From assembly GCA_031284765.1 (NCBI GenBank), contig JAITXK010000178.1:1-12597 (forward strand): a stretch of 12,597 bases of DNA. The letters are read 5' to 3'. Positions 1 to 7,672 of this stretch are shown here, in pieces. The stretch comes from Candidatus Symbiothrix sp. (lineage in GTDB: Bacteria > Bacteroidota > Bacteroidia > Bacteroidales > Azobacteroidaceae). The notes beneath the pieces are model-generated. The model made no database searches and was not told the origin of the DNA. It worked only from the letters and a program-made list of their open reading frames with translations. Both the position numbers and the translations under genes were made by a program. Every line of letters begins with the position of its first letter. The first letter of the stretch is position 1.

Positions 1-49
1 GAGGCAACAAAGGTATTCAAAAACTACGAATTAACCAATACTATTGTTT

Positions 50-1876
50 TTAAAACTGAAAATAAATGAATGGCTGCAAGTCTGCCGTAATGAATTGATA
101 GATGATAAATACGGCTATCACAACCACTAAAGCCATCGGAACCAAGGGTATTTTAGCGAAACAGTGACGGTATTTCTGCTTGAAGTTTTCTGGCAACCAG
201 TGAATAATCATTCCGATAACAATTAAGGCAAATACGGAACGATAGCCTTGAATCATGTCGGCTATTTGCGAAAAATCCCACTGCCCGCCGATTTGATTGA
301 CCATGTCTTTGGCCGTTTTCCAAGCCGTTTGGTTGGCTTCGGCCGGATTTAAATTGGAACCTGAACGGAAAAACAAACGAGTAAACGAGATAAATACAAA
401 GGTTTGAAAAACCGCCCAGGCCATTTCAGTGTATTTGAACGCATAGCGTCCGCCGAGGATACTGTAAAGAAAGCGAATTGTGGTTCCAAACAACAGGACG
501 ACCGACCACACGAGGCCTATCGTAAACAAAGGCATTGGCGTGAGGATGCTTAAGAGGAAGAAAAGTACCGTCAGCACAGTCAGCGTTACTGTCCGTACGG
601 CGATATTCCAATCTTTCCAAAAGGTGAAAACAATCAAGCCGATGCCGTTGAGTCCACCCCAAATCATGAAATTCCAACTTGCGCCGTGCCAAAGTCCACC
701 AATCAGCATGGTGTTCATCCGGTTGAGATTGGTGTCTATTTTCGACTTCTTTTCCGGACGGCGCCAAACGGTATAAATGAGAATAACGGCCAGCAAGAGG
801 ATAATTCCGCCTACCCACAGACTGCCCGAAAGGATGGATGCGATGAGCGCAATGACAACTATCAGCAAATATGTGGCAACTGTTGCCTTCCGGTTACCAC
901 CCATGGGGATATACAAATAATCCTGCAACCATTTCGATAAGGATATATGCCAACGTTTCCAAAAGTTGCCCGGATTGGTGGCTTTATAAGGAGAATTAAA
1001 GTTTTTCGGCAAGTGAAATCCCATCAACAAGGCCACGCCGATGGCAATGTCGGTATAACCCGAAAAATCGGCATACACTTGCAGGGAGTAACCGAATAAG
1101 GCCGCAAGGTTTTCAAAGCCCGAAAACATAGTCGGATTGTCAAATACCCGGTCAATGAAATTGACGGCAATATAATCGCTCAATATGATTTTCTTGGCCA
1201 ATCCGTTGAGTATCCAAAAGACGGCGATGCCGAATTGTTCCCGCGTCAATTCGTATTTTTTATACAACTGGGGAATAAATTCGCTGGCGCGGACAATCGG
1301 GCCGGCCACCAACTGCGGAAAGAAACTGACATAAAACCCGAAATTCAAAATTTCTTTGACCGGTTCGATACGCTTGCGAAAAACATCCATCAGATAACTG
1401 ATATTCTGGAATGTATAGAACGATATTCCCACGGGCAAGAGGATGCTCGAAACATCAAATTTACCGCCCAAAAGGTTGCCGATGTCCGCAAAAGCATCGA
1501 AAACAATAAATTGTGTTCCGAAAAGGTTATTGACCATATCGGTCAGAAAATAAGCGTATTTGAAATAAAAAAGGAAAAACAAATTTAATATCAATCCGAA
1601 TGTCAATTGTATGGTTTTCCATACCGGATGGTGGGAACGGAACATCCATCGGGCTGAATAATAATTACATATCGTAGTAAATATCAGCAAGGAAACGAAC
1701 AAACCACTGGTTTTGTAGTAAAAAAACAAACTGACAAAACAAAGATAAGCGTTACGCAATAGAATTTTGTTGTGCAACAAGGTAAATCCTGCGAACACAA
1801 TGGCAAAGAACGCCCAAAAATAAAATTGAGTAAACAAAAGGGGCGCATTGGCATCAAAAGAAAATAAGTTATTCAT
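50..1876 (-). CDS. MBOAT family membrane-bound O-acyltransferase (AlgI-like)
   Basis: A 608-residue polytopic inner-membrane protein of the MBOAT family. By analogy with AlgI it is expected to pass acetyl groups across the membrane for O-acetylation of an exported polysaccharide. Visible family marks are FFPQLVAGPIVR (about 185-196), YADFSGYTDIAIG (268-280), FWKRWHISLSKWLQDYLYIP (305-324, His310) and GGLWHGASWNFMIWGGLNG (393-411), whose His397 is the invariant MBOAT histidine. Hydrophobic segments run through the whole chain. Compared with compact AlgI-like proteins, about 55 extra residues (about 334-388, hydrophobic then basic) lie between the GGNRK and GGLWHG blocks. It is the last gene of a three-gene unit: its ATG overlaps the stop of the secreted SGNH gene by 8 bases, suggesting coupled translation. 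The family call is firm; the acceptor glycan cannot be read from sequence. Confidence 0.95.
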   Translation of the reverse strand: MNNLFSFDANAPLLFTQFYFWAFFAIVFAGFTLLHNKILLRNAYLCFVSLFFYYKTSGLFVSLLIFTTICNYYSARWMFRSHHPVWKTIQLTFGLILNLFFLFYFKYAYFLTDMVNNLFGTQFIVFDAFADIGNLLGGKFDVSSILLPVGISFYTFQNISYLMDVFRKRIEPVKEILNFGFYVSFFPQLVAGPIVRASEFIPQLYKKYELTREQFGIAVFWILNGLAKKIILSDYIAVNFIDRVFDNPTMFSGFENLAALFGYSLQVYADFSGYTDIAIGVALLMGFHLPKNFNSPYKATNPGNFWKRWHISLSKWLQDYLYIPMGGNRKATVATYLLIVVIALIASILSGSLWVGGIILLLAVILIYTVWRRPEKKSKIDTNLNRMNTMLIGGLWHGASWNFMIWGGLNGIGLIVFTFWKDWNIAVRTVTLTVLTVLFFLLSILTPMPLFTIGLVWSVVLLFGTTIRFLYSILGGRYAFKYTEMAWAVFQTFVFISFTRLFFRSGSNLNPAEANQTAWKTAKDMVNQIGGQWDFSQIADMIQGYRSVFALIVIGMIIHWLPENFKQKYRHCFAKIPLVPMALVVVIAVFIIYQFITADLQPFIYFQF

Positions 1877-3086
1877 TGAAATAGTTAATCAGAGCATTAT
1901 AAAATTGACTACCAATCATCAGATAGCCGTCTTTGTTGAAATGGATTTTATCTCTTGAAGCTAAACCTGCATTTTGCCATTTTTGCATGGATTTCAAGCC
2001 TCCCATCCATTCAAATAAATCCCAAACGCCGCCTTGATGTTCTTCTGCCAATTGGTAGAAGACATTGCGGGCATGCTTTCCGTTGGTGTTTACGGCGTAT
2101 TTTTTGCGGGCAATTCTCCGGTACGAATCGTTGTTGGTAATGAAAATAAAGGCGCAATCGGGATTGACACGCTTGATTTTTTCAATCAACAGATTGTATT
2201 GGGAATGAAAAAAATCGGGGTCGAATGTTTTACCGCTCGCATCGTTGATTCCGATGGCGAAAACGACCAAATCGGGATAAATTAACGGCAATTCAGCTTC
2301 AAAGTTTTCGCAACCAAGATAAGACGAAACGGATGCGCCATTGACTCCAATGGCATGATAAACAATGCCGGCTTCATCATTTTCAGGCAAGAAGCCATTG
2401 ACAATAAAAGTGTGCGGTATTGTATCTTGCTGAATAAAATTGATTTGAAACGAATCTTGCGGGGCGGATAAATGAAAAAGGTAACTGTTGCTTTCAACCT
2501 CCCATTCCCCAACAATGGTATCTTGGGGATAAAACAATGCCGGTGCCACCCCTTGACTGCCATCTGCTACCGCTCCCAAGAGGCGAAGCTGCGTGAAACT
2601 CCATCGCGAACTTCCATCGCGGTTCAGCGAAAGGGAAATTTGTGCGGTTGAATCGCTGGTATATACAGCAATTCCGCTCATGCCTAAGGGAACGATTCGA
2701 TTGCGCTGAATGTTACGCGCCGTTTGCCATTCGCCCGAATAAGTCACTTTGTAATTCTGCGGGTTATTGGTTTTGGCAACAGAAAACGGGAAAATCAATC
2801 CGCGCGGAGTTTGGTAATTACCGTTGAGCGCATCCAAACGCTGGCGTACTTCGTGGGAAATAAAATCCGCCTGTACGTGGGAGCCGCCGATATGCAGGAT
2901 ATTGATTCTTCCTTCGCCCGATTGCAGAAAGGTATCTACTTTCTGAAAAAAACGGTTCAAACGAGTGGAATCGTTGCCGGGAAGATAGAGATTGGCGTAA
3001 TTGGCATCTATAAAATTATATTTCACTCCTTGGGCATGTAATGAAACAGCGATATGTAACAGAAATAACAGACCTAATTTTCTCAT
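1869..3086 (-). CDS. Secreted SGNH/GDSL-type hydrolase or acetyltransferase
   Basis: A 405-residue protein with a probable signal peptide (hydrophobic residues 4-17, then HAQG), so periplasmic or exported. SGNH blocks are present: ILHIGGSH (63-70, nucleophile Ser69, with GGS in place of the usual GDS), Gly250 in GVNGAS, GINDA (279-283, Asn281) and DKIHFNKDGY (379-388, Asp379 and His382). All four catalytic positions are therefore filled. The C-terminal part (MGG..SM..W, then D..HF...G) resembles the neighbouring upstream SGNH protein, so the two look like paralogues. In the AlgJ/AlgX-type arrangement such proteins place or remove O-acetyl groups on a polysaccharide; esterase and transferase roles cannot be told apart here. 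It overlaps the upstream gene by 4 bases (ATGA) and the downstream MBOAT gene by 8. Confidence 0.88.
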   Translation of the reverse strand: MRKLGLLFLLHIAVSLHAQGVKYNFIDANYANLYLPGNDSTRLNRFFQKVDTFLQSGEGRINILHIGGSHVQADFISHEVRQRLDALNGNYQTPRGLIFPFSVAKTNNPQNYKVTYSGEWQTARNIQRNRIVPLGMSGIAVYTSDSTAQISLSLNRDGSSRWSFTQLRLLGAVADGSQGVAPALFYPQDTIVGEWEVESNSYLFHLSAPQDSFQINFIQQDTIPHTFIVNGFLPENDEAGIVYHAIGVNGASVSSYLGCENFEAELPLIYPDLVVFAIGINDASGKTFDPDFFHSQYNLLIEKIKRVNPDCAFIFITNNDSYRRIARKKYAVNTNGKHARNVFYQLAEEHQGGVWDLFEWMGGLKSMQKWQNAGLASRDKIHFNKDGYLMIGSQFYNALINYFNE

Positions 3087-4516
3087 TCCGTTGCGTTTTG
3101 TTGTTGGTCTATCCGGTGTTCTTTTTCAAAACAGTAGTAATTGTAATAAACCATCAAAGATTCGTAAAATAAATGGGCGATGCGTTCGGCGCCCTTATTC
3201 GTAAAATGAATATAATCGGGAGCAGCCAATTTGGGCGCACTTTTCACCCAGTCAATCATGGAATTGTGCCCGCCCATCACTTCGTACATATTCCAAAAAG
3301 CGGCATCGTTTTCCAACGCGGCAGCTTTTAATGCGCCAATCACTTCTTCCAGAAATGGATAGGTTTGCAGTTTGCCGCGCACTTTTTTGGACATATCCGC
3401 CGGACCGATTAACAGAATGCAAGCATCGGGCTGCAATTTCTTCAGATAACGGATTTGTTTGACAATCTGCTTTTGATAATGCATGATGGCGGCGGTGTCG
3501 CGAATGACAGGCATTACATTTCCTCCAAATTCCAATAAAATCAGCTTCACATTCAATTCCTTATACAGGGTGGATATGACGGTGGAATCCATCGAACTGA
3601 AAAAGGTTCCCGAACTGCCTCTGAAAGGAATATTGTCCACCGAAACGCCGCTCAAACCTTCCAGCGAAATGCCGTATATTTCGCCGGCGCCCGATAAGCG
3701 AAACGTACATTGTTTGGCCGGCTTTTTCAACTGCCATGAAAAAATTTTGAGAGGCGGTTGTTCTTCGATTTCAACTTGCGGAGATTCGTTTCGGGTATTG
3801 AACCGCGCTTTGAAATTCTTCGCTCTGCCGGTAAACAAACGGACGGTTTGAAATTCTTTGACGTTATTAAAGGTGTCTTTCAAATTGCGGGAAAAAATCG
3901 AAATCGAATTTTCACCTGCGGATATATCTACTTGTCCCAACACACCGTAACGATTGTGAGGCGCTTTATTTTTGAACGAACCGGAAATAATGTAATGTAC
4001 CATATTCTTCGAAACGGTTTGTCCAACGACGGCCGAAGGAATGGTTTGAACAGCCGGCAATAATCCGGGGCCATTACCGCCAAACTTGGCCTGCAAATTT
4101 TGTCGAATTGAGCTTGTAATACGGTCGCCTTCAATTTGCGAATCGCCATAATGCAAAATATGGATGTTTTTTTGCAATGCTTCACAGGTTTCCAAGGCTT
4201 GAAACAGGGAATCGAAATAATGATAATTGTTCTGAGGGAGAGAGATGCGCGAAGGATGTTCGTCAAAAAAACGGACGAAAGCGGCCAACGAATCCGTATA
4301 GATAGAATCCTGACGGAGGCTTTCTTCTATTGCCTGCACACGCACCAAAGCATCCGTCTCTTGATTGGAGGATGAATCCGATGCAATATCGTCCATAGTA
4401 AGGAAGTAGAGCTTTTGTCCGCTTACTGCTATTCCTTCTTCGGGAAAAAATATGGAAACAAAACTCAACAGAGTCAATACCAGAATAATGAATAAGAATG
4501 TCCTGTTTGCTTGCAT
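3083..4516 (-). CDS. Membrane-anchored SGNH/GDSL-type hydrolase or acetyltransferase
   Basis: A 477-residue protein starting with a single hydrophobic segment (about 6-24) that has no clear cleavage site, so most likely an inner-membrane anchor with a periplasmic catalytic domain. SGNH motifs are ILHYGDSQIEGDRI (120-133, Ser126), Gly300 in FRGSSG, FGGN (330-333, Asn333) and DYIHFTNKGAERIA (434-447, Asp434 and His437). The region between motifs I and II (about 150-300) is a large beta-rich-looking insertion, possibly carbohydrate binding; that is inference. It is the first gene of the O-acetylation unit, with a -7 box about 30 bases upstream. Its stop overlaps the start of the next SGNH gene by 4 bases. 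It probably works with the MBOAT protein on an envelope glycan. Esterase versus transferase is undecided. Confidence 0.88.
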   Translation of the reverse strand: MQANRTFLFIILVLTLLSFVSIFFPEEGIAVSGQKLYFLTMDDIASDSSSNQETDALVRVQAIEESLRQDSIYTDSLAAFVRFFDEHPSRISLPQNNYHYFDSLFQALETCEALQKNIHILHYGDSQIEGDRITSSIRQNLQAKFGGNGPGLLPAVQTIPSAVVGQTVSKNMVHYIISGSFKNKAPHNRYGVLGQVDISAGENSISIFSRNLKDTFNNVKEFQTVRLFTGRAKNFKARFNTRNESPQVEIEEQPPLKIFSWQLKKPAKQCTFRLSGAGEIYGISLEGLSGVSVDNIPFRGSSGTFFSSMDSTVISTLYKELNVKLILLEFGGNVMPVIRDTAAIMHYQKQIVKQIRYLKKLQPDACILLIGPADMSKKVRGKLQTYPFLEEVIGALKAAALENDAAFWNMYEVMGGHNSMIDWVKSAPKLAAPDYIHFTNKGAERIAHLFYESLMVYYNYYCFEKEHRIDQQQNATE

Positions 4517-4544
4517 AAAAAAACCGTTTCTTCAAAAAACTGTG

Positions 4545-4552
4545 CAAAAGTA
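4545..4552 (-). promoter_or_regulatory. Bacteroidota-type -7 box for the O-acetylation unit
   Basis: On the minus strand this reads TACTTTTG, an exact match to the Bacteroidota TAnnTTTG -7 element. It lies about 30 bases before the ATG of the first SGNH gene, in the 77-base gap after ftcD. No clear TTG -33 element sits at the usual 19-20 base spacing (the nearest, TTGG, is about 24 away), so the call rests on the -7 box and position. It implies the acetylation unit is transcribed apart from ftcD. Confidence 0.5.
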
Positions 4553-4593
4553 GTAAAATTAATTGAATTTGCTTGCCAATTTAAAGTGAACTA

Positions 4594-5499
4594 TTAAAGA
4601 TAATCATGCGGATACTGCATCTCCAAGACCTGTTTCCCGGAAAATCCATCCAAACCTAAATAATACGCCACAGTATCCGTTACCGCCTGTAAGGGCAATA
4701 ACCCGATTAATTCGCAACCTGCGACCGTCACACCATATCGTTTCGCCTCAAACCGAACCATTTCTACCGCTTGGTAAATGGATGTTTGGGTATAATCCGT
4801 CAGATTCATGGAAACCTGAACAAGGCCTTTTTCTTTCAAATCCACGCCCATGGCTTTGCAGTAGCGCAGACCGCCTCCAATACAACGTACTTTTCGGGCA
4901 ATGTTGTTGGCAATGTCCAATCGGGTGGTATTTAAATGGATATTGAAAGCGATTAAAGGCATGCGCGCCCCCACAATAGCCGCTCCTGCAGTCGGATGGC
5001 GGTGATCAGGGCCGAAATCGGGTTTCCATTCAGACAATTGCATTTTGTCCATCAAGCCTTCAAATTCACCTTTTCGTACGGAAGCTAAATTGCGACGATA
5101 TTCAGCCGAAGCGGATTTTTCGTACAAATATACAGGCAGTTGATATTTGCCGGCAAGTGTTTTTCCAACTTCCTTGGCAATCGTATCGACTTCGCCCAAT
5201 GAAAGGCCTTCGAGGGGAATAAACGGAATGACATCCGCTGCCCCCATCCGCGGATGTTCGCCTTGATGGCGAGTCAAATCAATTTCGCGAATGGCAATGC
5301 CCACTGCTTCAATCACGGCATTTTTTACCGCTTCGGGTTCGCCTATCACGGTTACAACCATGCGATTATGGTCTTTATCATTGCTGTAATCCAGCAATTT
5401 CACATTTTCTTTGGCTCGAAACGCATCAACGATACACTCAATTTTTTTCAAATCACGCCCTTCGCTGAAATTGGGAACACACTCTAATATTCGATTCAT
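4594..5499 (-). CDS. ftcD: Glutamate formimidoyltransferase
   Basis: A 301-residue cytoplasmic enzyme that transfers the formimino group from N-formimino-L-glutamate to tetrahydrofolate in histidine degradation, giving glutamate and 5-formimino-THF. The start is typical of the family (CVPNFSEG, 7-14). The core HQGEHPRMGAADVIPFIP (78-95) puts a histidine at position 82, the catalytic histidine of the characterised mammalian enzyme. Other conserved stretches are DFGPDHRHPTAGAAIVGAR and GGGLRYCKAMG. The length fits a transferase-only protein, without the fused cyclodeaminase domain of the mammalian bifunctional form. No other hut genes are visible in the window, so it stands alone here. It is divergent from the plus-strand four-gene cassette, with a 136-base intergenic region between them. 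Confidence 0.96.
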   Translation of the reverse strand: MNRILECVPNFSEGRDLKKIECIVDAFRAKENVKLLDYSNDKDHNRMVVTVIGEPEAVKNAVIEAVGIAIREIDLTRHQGEHPRMGAADVIPFIPLEGLSLGEVDTIAKEVGKTLAGKYQLPVYLYEKSASAEYRRNLASVRKGEFEGLMDKMQLSEWKPDFGPDHRHPTAGAAIVGARMPLIAFNIHLNTTRLDIANNIARKVRCIGGGLRYCKAMGVDLKEKGLVQVSMNLTDYTQTSIYQAVEMVRFEAKRYGVTVAGCELIGLLPLQAVTDTVAYYLGLDGFSGKQVLEMQYPHDYL

Positions 5500-5548
5500 T
5501 TTTTTTATCAGGTTATGTATATTGTCGATTAATTCATGAATTTATTGA

Positions 5549-5556
5549 CAAAAATA
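5549..5556 (-). promoter_or_regulatory. Possible -7 box for ftcD
   Basis: On the minus strand this reads TATTTTTG, matching TAnnTTTG, about 50 bases before the ftcD ATG. No good -33 TTG is visible at the expected spacing. The flanks are very A/T rich, so a chance match is possible. Confidence 0.35.
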
Positions 5557-5600
5557 GATAAATTTACCTAAATATACTCGGAAAAATGGAAAATAAAATA

Positions 5601-5608
5601 TACTTTTG
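5601..5608 (+). promoter_or_regulatory. Possible -7 box for the four-gene cassette
   Basis: TACTTTTG, a match to the Bacteroidota TAnnTTTG element, lies 28 bases before the ATG of the helicase-like gene, leaving a leader of roughly 20 bases. The -33 region (about 5573-5582) is not a good TTG match. Together with the minus-strand box at 5549-5556 it forms a compact divergent promoter region about 45 bases apart. Confidence 0.45.
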
Positions 5609-5635
5609 TCACTTTGATAATTCTGATAACGCATA

Positions 5636-7279
5636 ATGAATAACGAATTACTGCAACTCCTTGACCGTATCAAGGGGGCAAAATTATATGTTACACCCCA
5701 CGGGATGAAGGTTTATTTTCCGTATGTATTGGATTATGCACCGCGGAAAGTACATGTCAAGTCTTACTTTGCCGTGGTCAATGACCGTTTAAATCTGTTT
5801 GTCAAAGTCACCTCCAAAGATTGTTCCACCAATTGGTGCAAAATGGAGACCGCACGATTGACTGAACTTCTCCGCCGTGAATTTCACGAGTTATTGTACG
5901 ATTGCGAAGCCAAACATCGAAAAATTTCTCTAAAAGTTCGATTAAAAGATAACATCCGCCCATTGAGCGATAATATGGATGAATCCTCCGTCAAAGCATT
6001 GAATTTTTTATGCGGAATGAAAATATCGGCGTTGATTGGAGAAAATCAATTGCAACGCTGGCTGATTTCCATCCGCTTGGCGCAATGCCGTTTTAATAAT
6101 AATAGAATCAACCATTTAATCGCGTTTATTCCCTGCGATTTATTGGAAAATTATCAAGCGTTTTTATATAAACATTGGCAAGGCCCCAATTGTTGCATTA
6201 CGTTTTTCGGCATCGAACAACTCAGCCACTGTAACGATACGCATTATAATACAATATTGGATCAAATCAACGAAGAAACCATGCTGATTGTGGATGATTG
6301 CCATTTATTCAAAACACCCGAAACCAATCGTTCCAACCGCATCGTCCAATTGGCTTCGCGCTGCAATTACAAACTGATTATGACCCATTCACTCATTACA
6401 GGCCAAATACACGATATGTATATGCAATACCGAATTTTGAGCGAAATGATTCTGGGATATTACCAATGGAGTGATTTTTCAAAAAAGCACATTATTTATG
6501 GCGGAATAGACAGGAAACAAATTCTCTGCTACAAAAATCTCGCCCATTTAATCGATGCCACCGCCCCATATACCTATGCGATTGAAGCCAATATGCCAAC
6601 GAAACAATCGCTGGATATTCAAACACATCTCTGCAATTTGACCGAAACTCAAGAAAATCACTATCAACACAAAAAGCAAGAACTGATTCGCAAAATAGAA
6701 CAAGGAAATTTCCAGACGTATGATGTTTTCCGCTGGTTGACCGAAATGCAAAAGATAGCATGCGGACATATCCCCAAACTTTCCTGCCGCACTTCGTGGA
6801 GCACCAATAAACTATCATTGCTCAATCAAGTGAATTCAACTTTACCCTGCGTGATTTTGTGTAAATATTTGTTTGAGATTAGTATGCTCACCGATTATCT
6901 CCGTGAAGAAAATTGCGCGATTTTAACAGATACAACAAAGGAGGAAAGAATGGTCGAATTGATTCAATTCAAAGGACGGGAAAAAAAATACTTAATTTCC
7001 ACTTTAGGTATGTCACAGTCCTATCTAAAAAATATTGAAGGTCCGTTTGAAGTCATCTTTTTCAGTCTTTCATTCAAATTTTCGGACTATCAGCGTTGCA
7101 TTACTTTGTTGGAAAACAATACACAAAAAGGAGCGATAACAGTCAGGCTATTTTTTACGAACACGGGCATTGACCGCTACATTCAGCGCACGATGGAGGT
7201 AAAAAACGATTTGGCAGGCGAAATCACCAGCTTGTTCAGAGATAAAACGGGACTGAAACAATTTGTTGAAATACTATAA
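5636..7279 (+). CDS. Degenerate SNF2-type helicase-like protein, probably ATPase-dead
   Basis: A 547-residue protein whose layout follows SNF2 helicases although most catalytic motifs have changed. An unrecognised N-terminal part (1-115) precedes the first core domain. The Walker A position reads GENQLQRW (135-142): correct spacing from the first glycine, but GKT is replaced by QRW. Motif Ia is recognisable as IPCDLLENYQAFLYKHW. Motif II reads DDCH (220-223) where SNF2 proteins have DE.H. The usual TGTP of motif III is replaced by MTHSLIT (249-255). In the second core domain, after CVILCKY (405-411), motif V is weak and motif VI keeps Gln486 but has Thr490 and Glu493 where the two arginines belong. 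The frame is intact and uninterrupted, so the fold seems kept without ATP hydrolysis. It is the first gene of the cassette, 12 bases before the GNAT-like gene. The SNF2 assignment is my reading of motif order; function is unknown. Confidence 0.72.
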   Translation: MNNELLQLLDRIKGAKLYVTPHGMKVYFPYVLDYAPRKVHVKSYFAVVNDRLNLFVKVTSKDCSTNWCKMETARLTELLRREFHELLYDCEAKHRKISLKVRLKDNIRPLSDNMDESSVKALNFLCGMKISALIGENQLQRWLISIRLAQCRFNNNRINHLIAFIPCDLLENYQAFLYKHWQGPNCCITFFGIEQLSHCNDTHYNTILDQINEETMLIVDDCHLFKTPETNRSNRIVQLASRCNYKLIMTHSLITGQIHDMYMQYRILSEMILGYYQWSDFSKKHIIYGGIDRKQILCYKNLAHLIDATAPYTYAIEANMPTKQSLDIQTHLCNLTETQENHYQHKKQELIRKIEQGNFQTYDVFRWLTEMQKIACGHIPKLSCRTSWSTNKLSLLNQVNSTLPCVILCKYLFEISMLTDYLREENCAILTDTTKEERMVELIQFKGREKKYLISTLGMSQSYLKNIEGPFEVIFFSLSFKFSDYQRCITLLENNTQKGAITVRLFFTNTGIDRYIQRTMEVKNDLAGEITSLFRDKTGLKQFVEIL

Positions 7280-7291
7280 AATTATACGAAA

Positions 7292-7672
7292 ATGAAAATA
7301 TTAAAAGTGCAGGGTTCCGATCCTATTTTGTACGGTTTAATCGGCCCTTTGGTCATGAATCCGGCTGTATTGGCCTCCAACGATAATTATCCATTCAAAA
7401 ACTCCAACGAGCATGTTTGGTATATCGCCGTCAATCATAATAAAGAAGTCAAAGGGTTTCTGTCGGTTCTCAACAATAAAATAGGCAATGATTATACCAA
7501 CAAAGATATGGACTTGCAGGGCTTATTGATTGAAAAAGCTTTGGAAGAAATTCCGAATGGACGCATCGTTTCCTTTATAGCCGTTAAAGAAGAATGGCCT
7601 TTGATGGAAAAATTAGGTTTTGCAATGTACAAAGAAGGAGTCAAATATTCTAAAATGATTAAAAAACTATGA
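7292..7672 (+). CDS. Small GNAT-fold-like protein of unknown function
   Basis: A 126-residue protein. The C-terminal stretch WPLMEKLGFAMYKEGVKYSKM (about 102-122) is typical of the end of GNAT N-acetyltransferases (motif B and the following strand), and VWYIAVNHNKEVKGFLSV (42-59) looks like the paired central strands. The acetyl-CoA pyrophosphate loop (Q/R-x-x-G-x-G/A) is not evident: the matching place reads IGNDYTNKDMDLQGLL (64-79). The fold is therefore likely, but acetyl-CoA binding is doubtful. It follows the helicase-like gene by 12 bases, and its TGA overlaps the next ATG by 4 bases, so it is translated as part of the cassette. It may modify or bind a partner in the cassette; that is inference. 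Confidence 0.6.
   Translation: MKILKVQGSDPILYGLIGPLVMNPAVLASNDNYPFKNSNEHVWYIAVNHNKEVKGFLSVLNNKIGNDYTNKDMDLQGLLIEKALEEIPNGRIVSFIAVKEEWPLMEKLGFAMYKEGVKYSKMIKKL

Noticed and set aside
1..69. A plus-strand frame open from the window start to a TGA at 67-69 (22 codons), and another ending at 51-53, possibly the end of a gene converging on the MBOAT gene.
   Set aside because: Too short to show coding character, two frames are equally open, and the first would overlap the MBOAT gene. Sequence to the left is needed.
426..818. Overlapping open frames inside the MBOAT, SGNH, ftcD, helicase-like, PP-loop and RND genes on either strand.
   Set aside because: They lie within genes with strong family motifs, carry no recognisable domain, and have no start context of their own.
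5636..7279. Pseudogene call for the helicase-like gene because of lost motifs.
   Set aside because: The frame is intact over 547 codons, it has its own -7 box, and it is tightly spaced with the next gene; motif loss alone does not make it broken.
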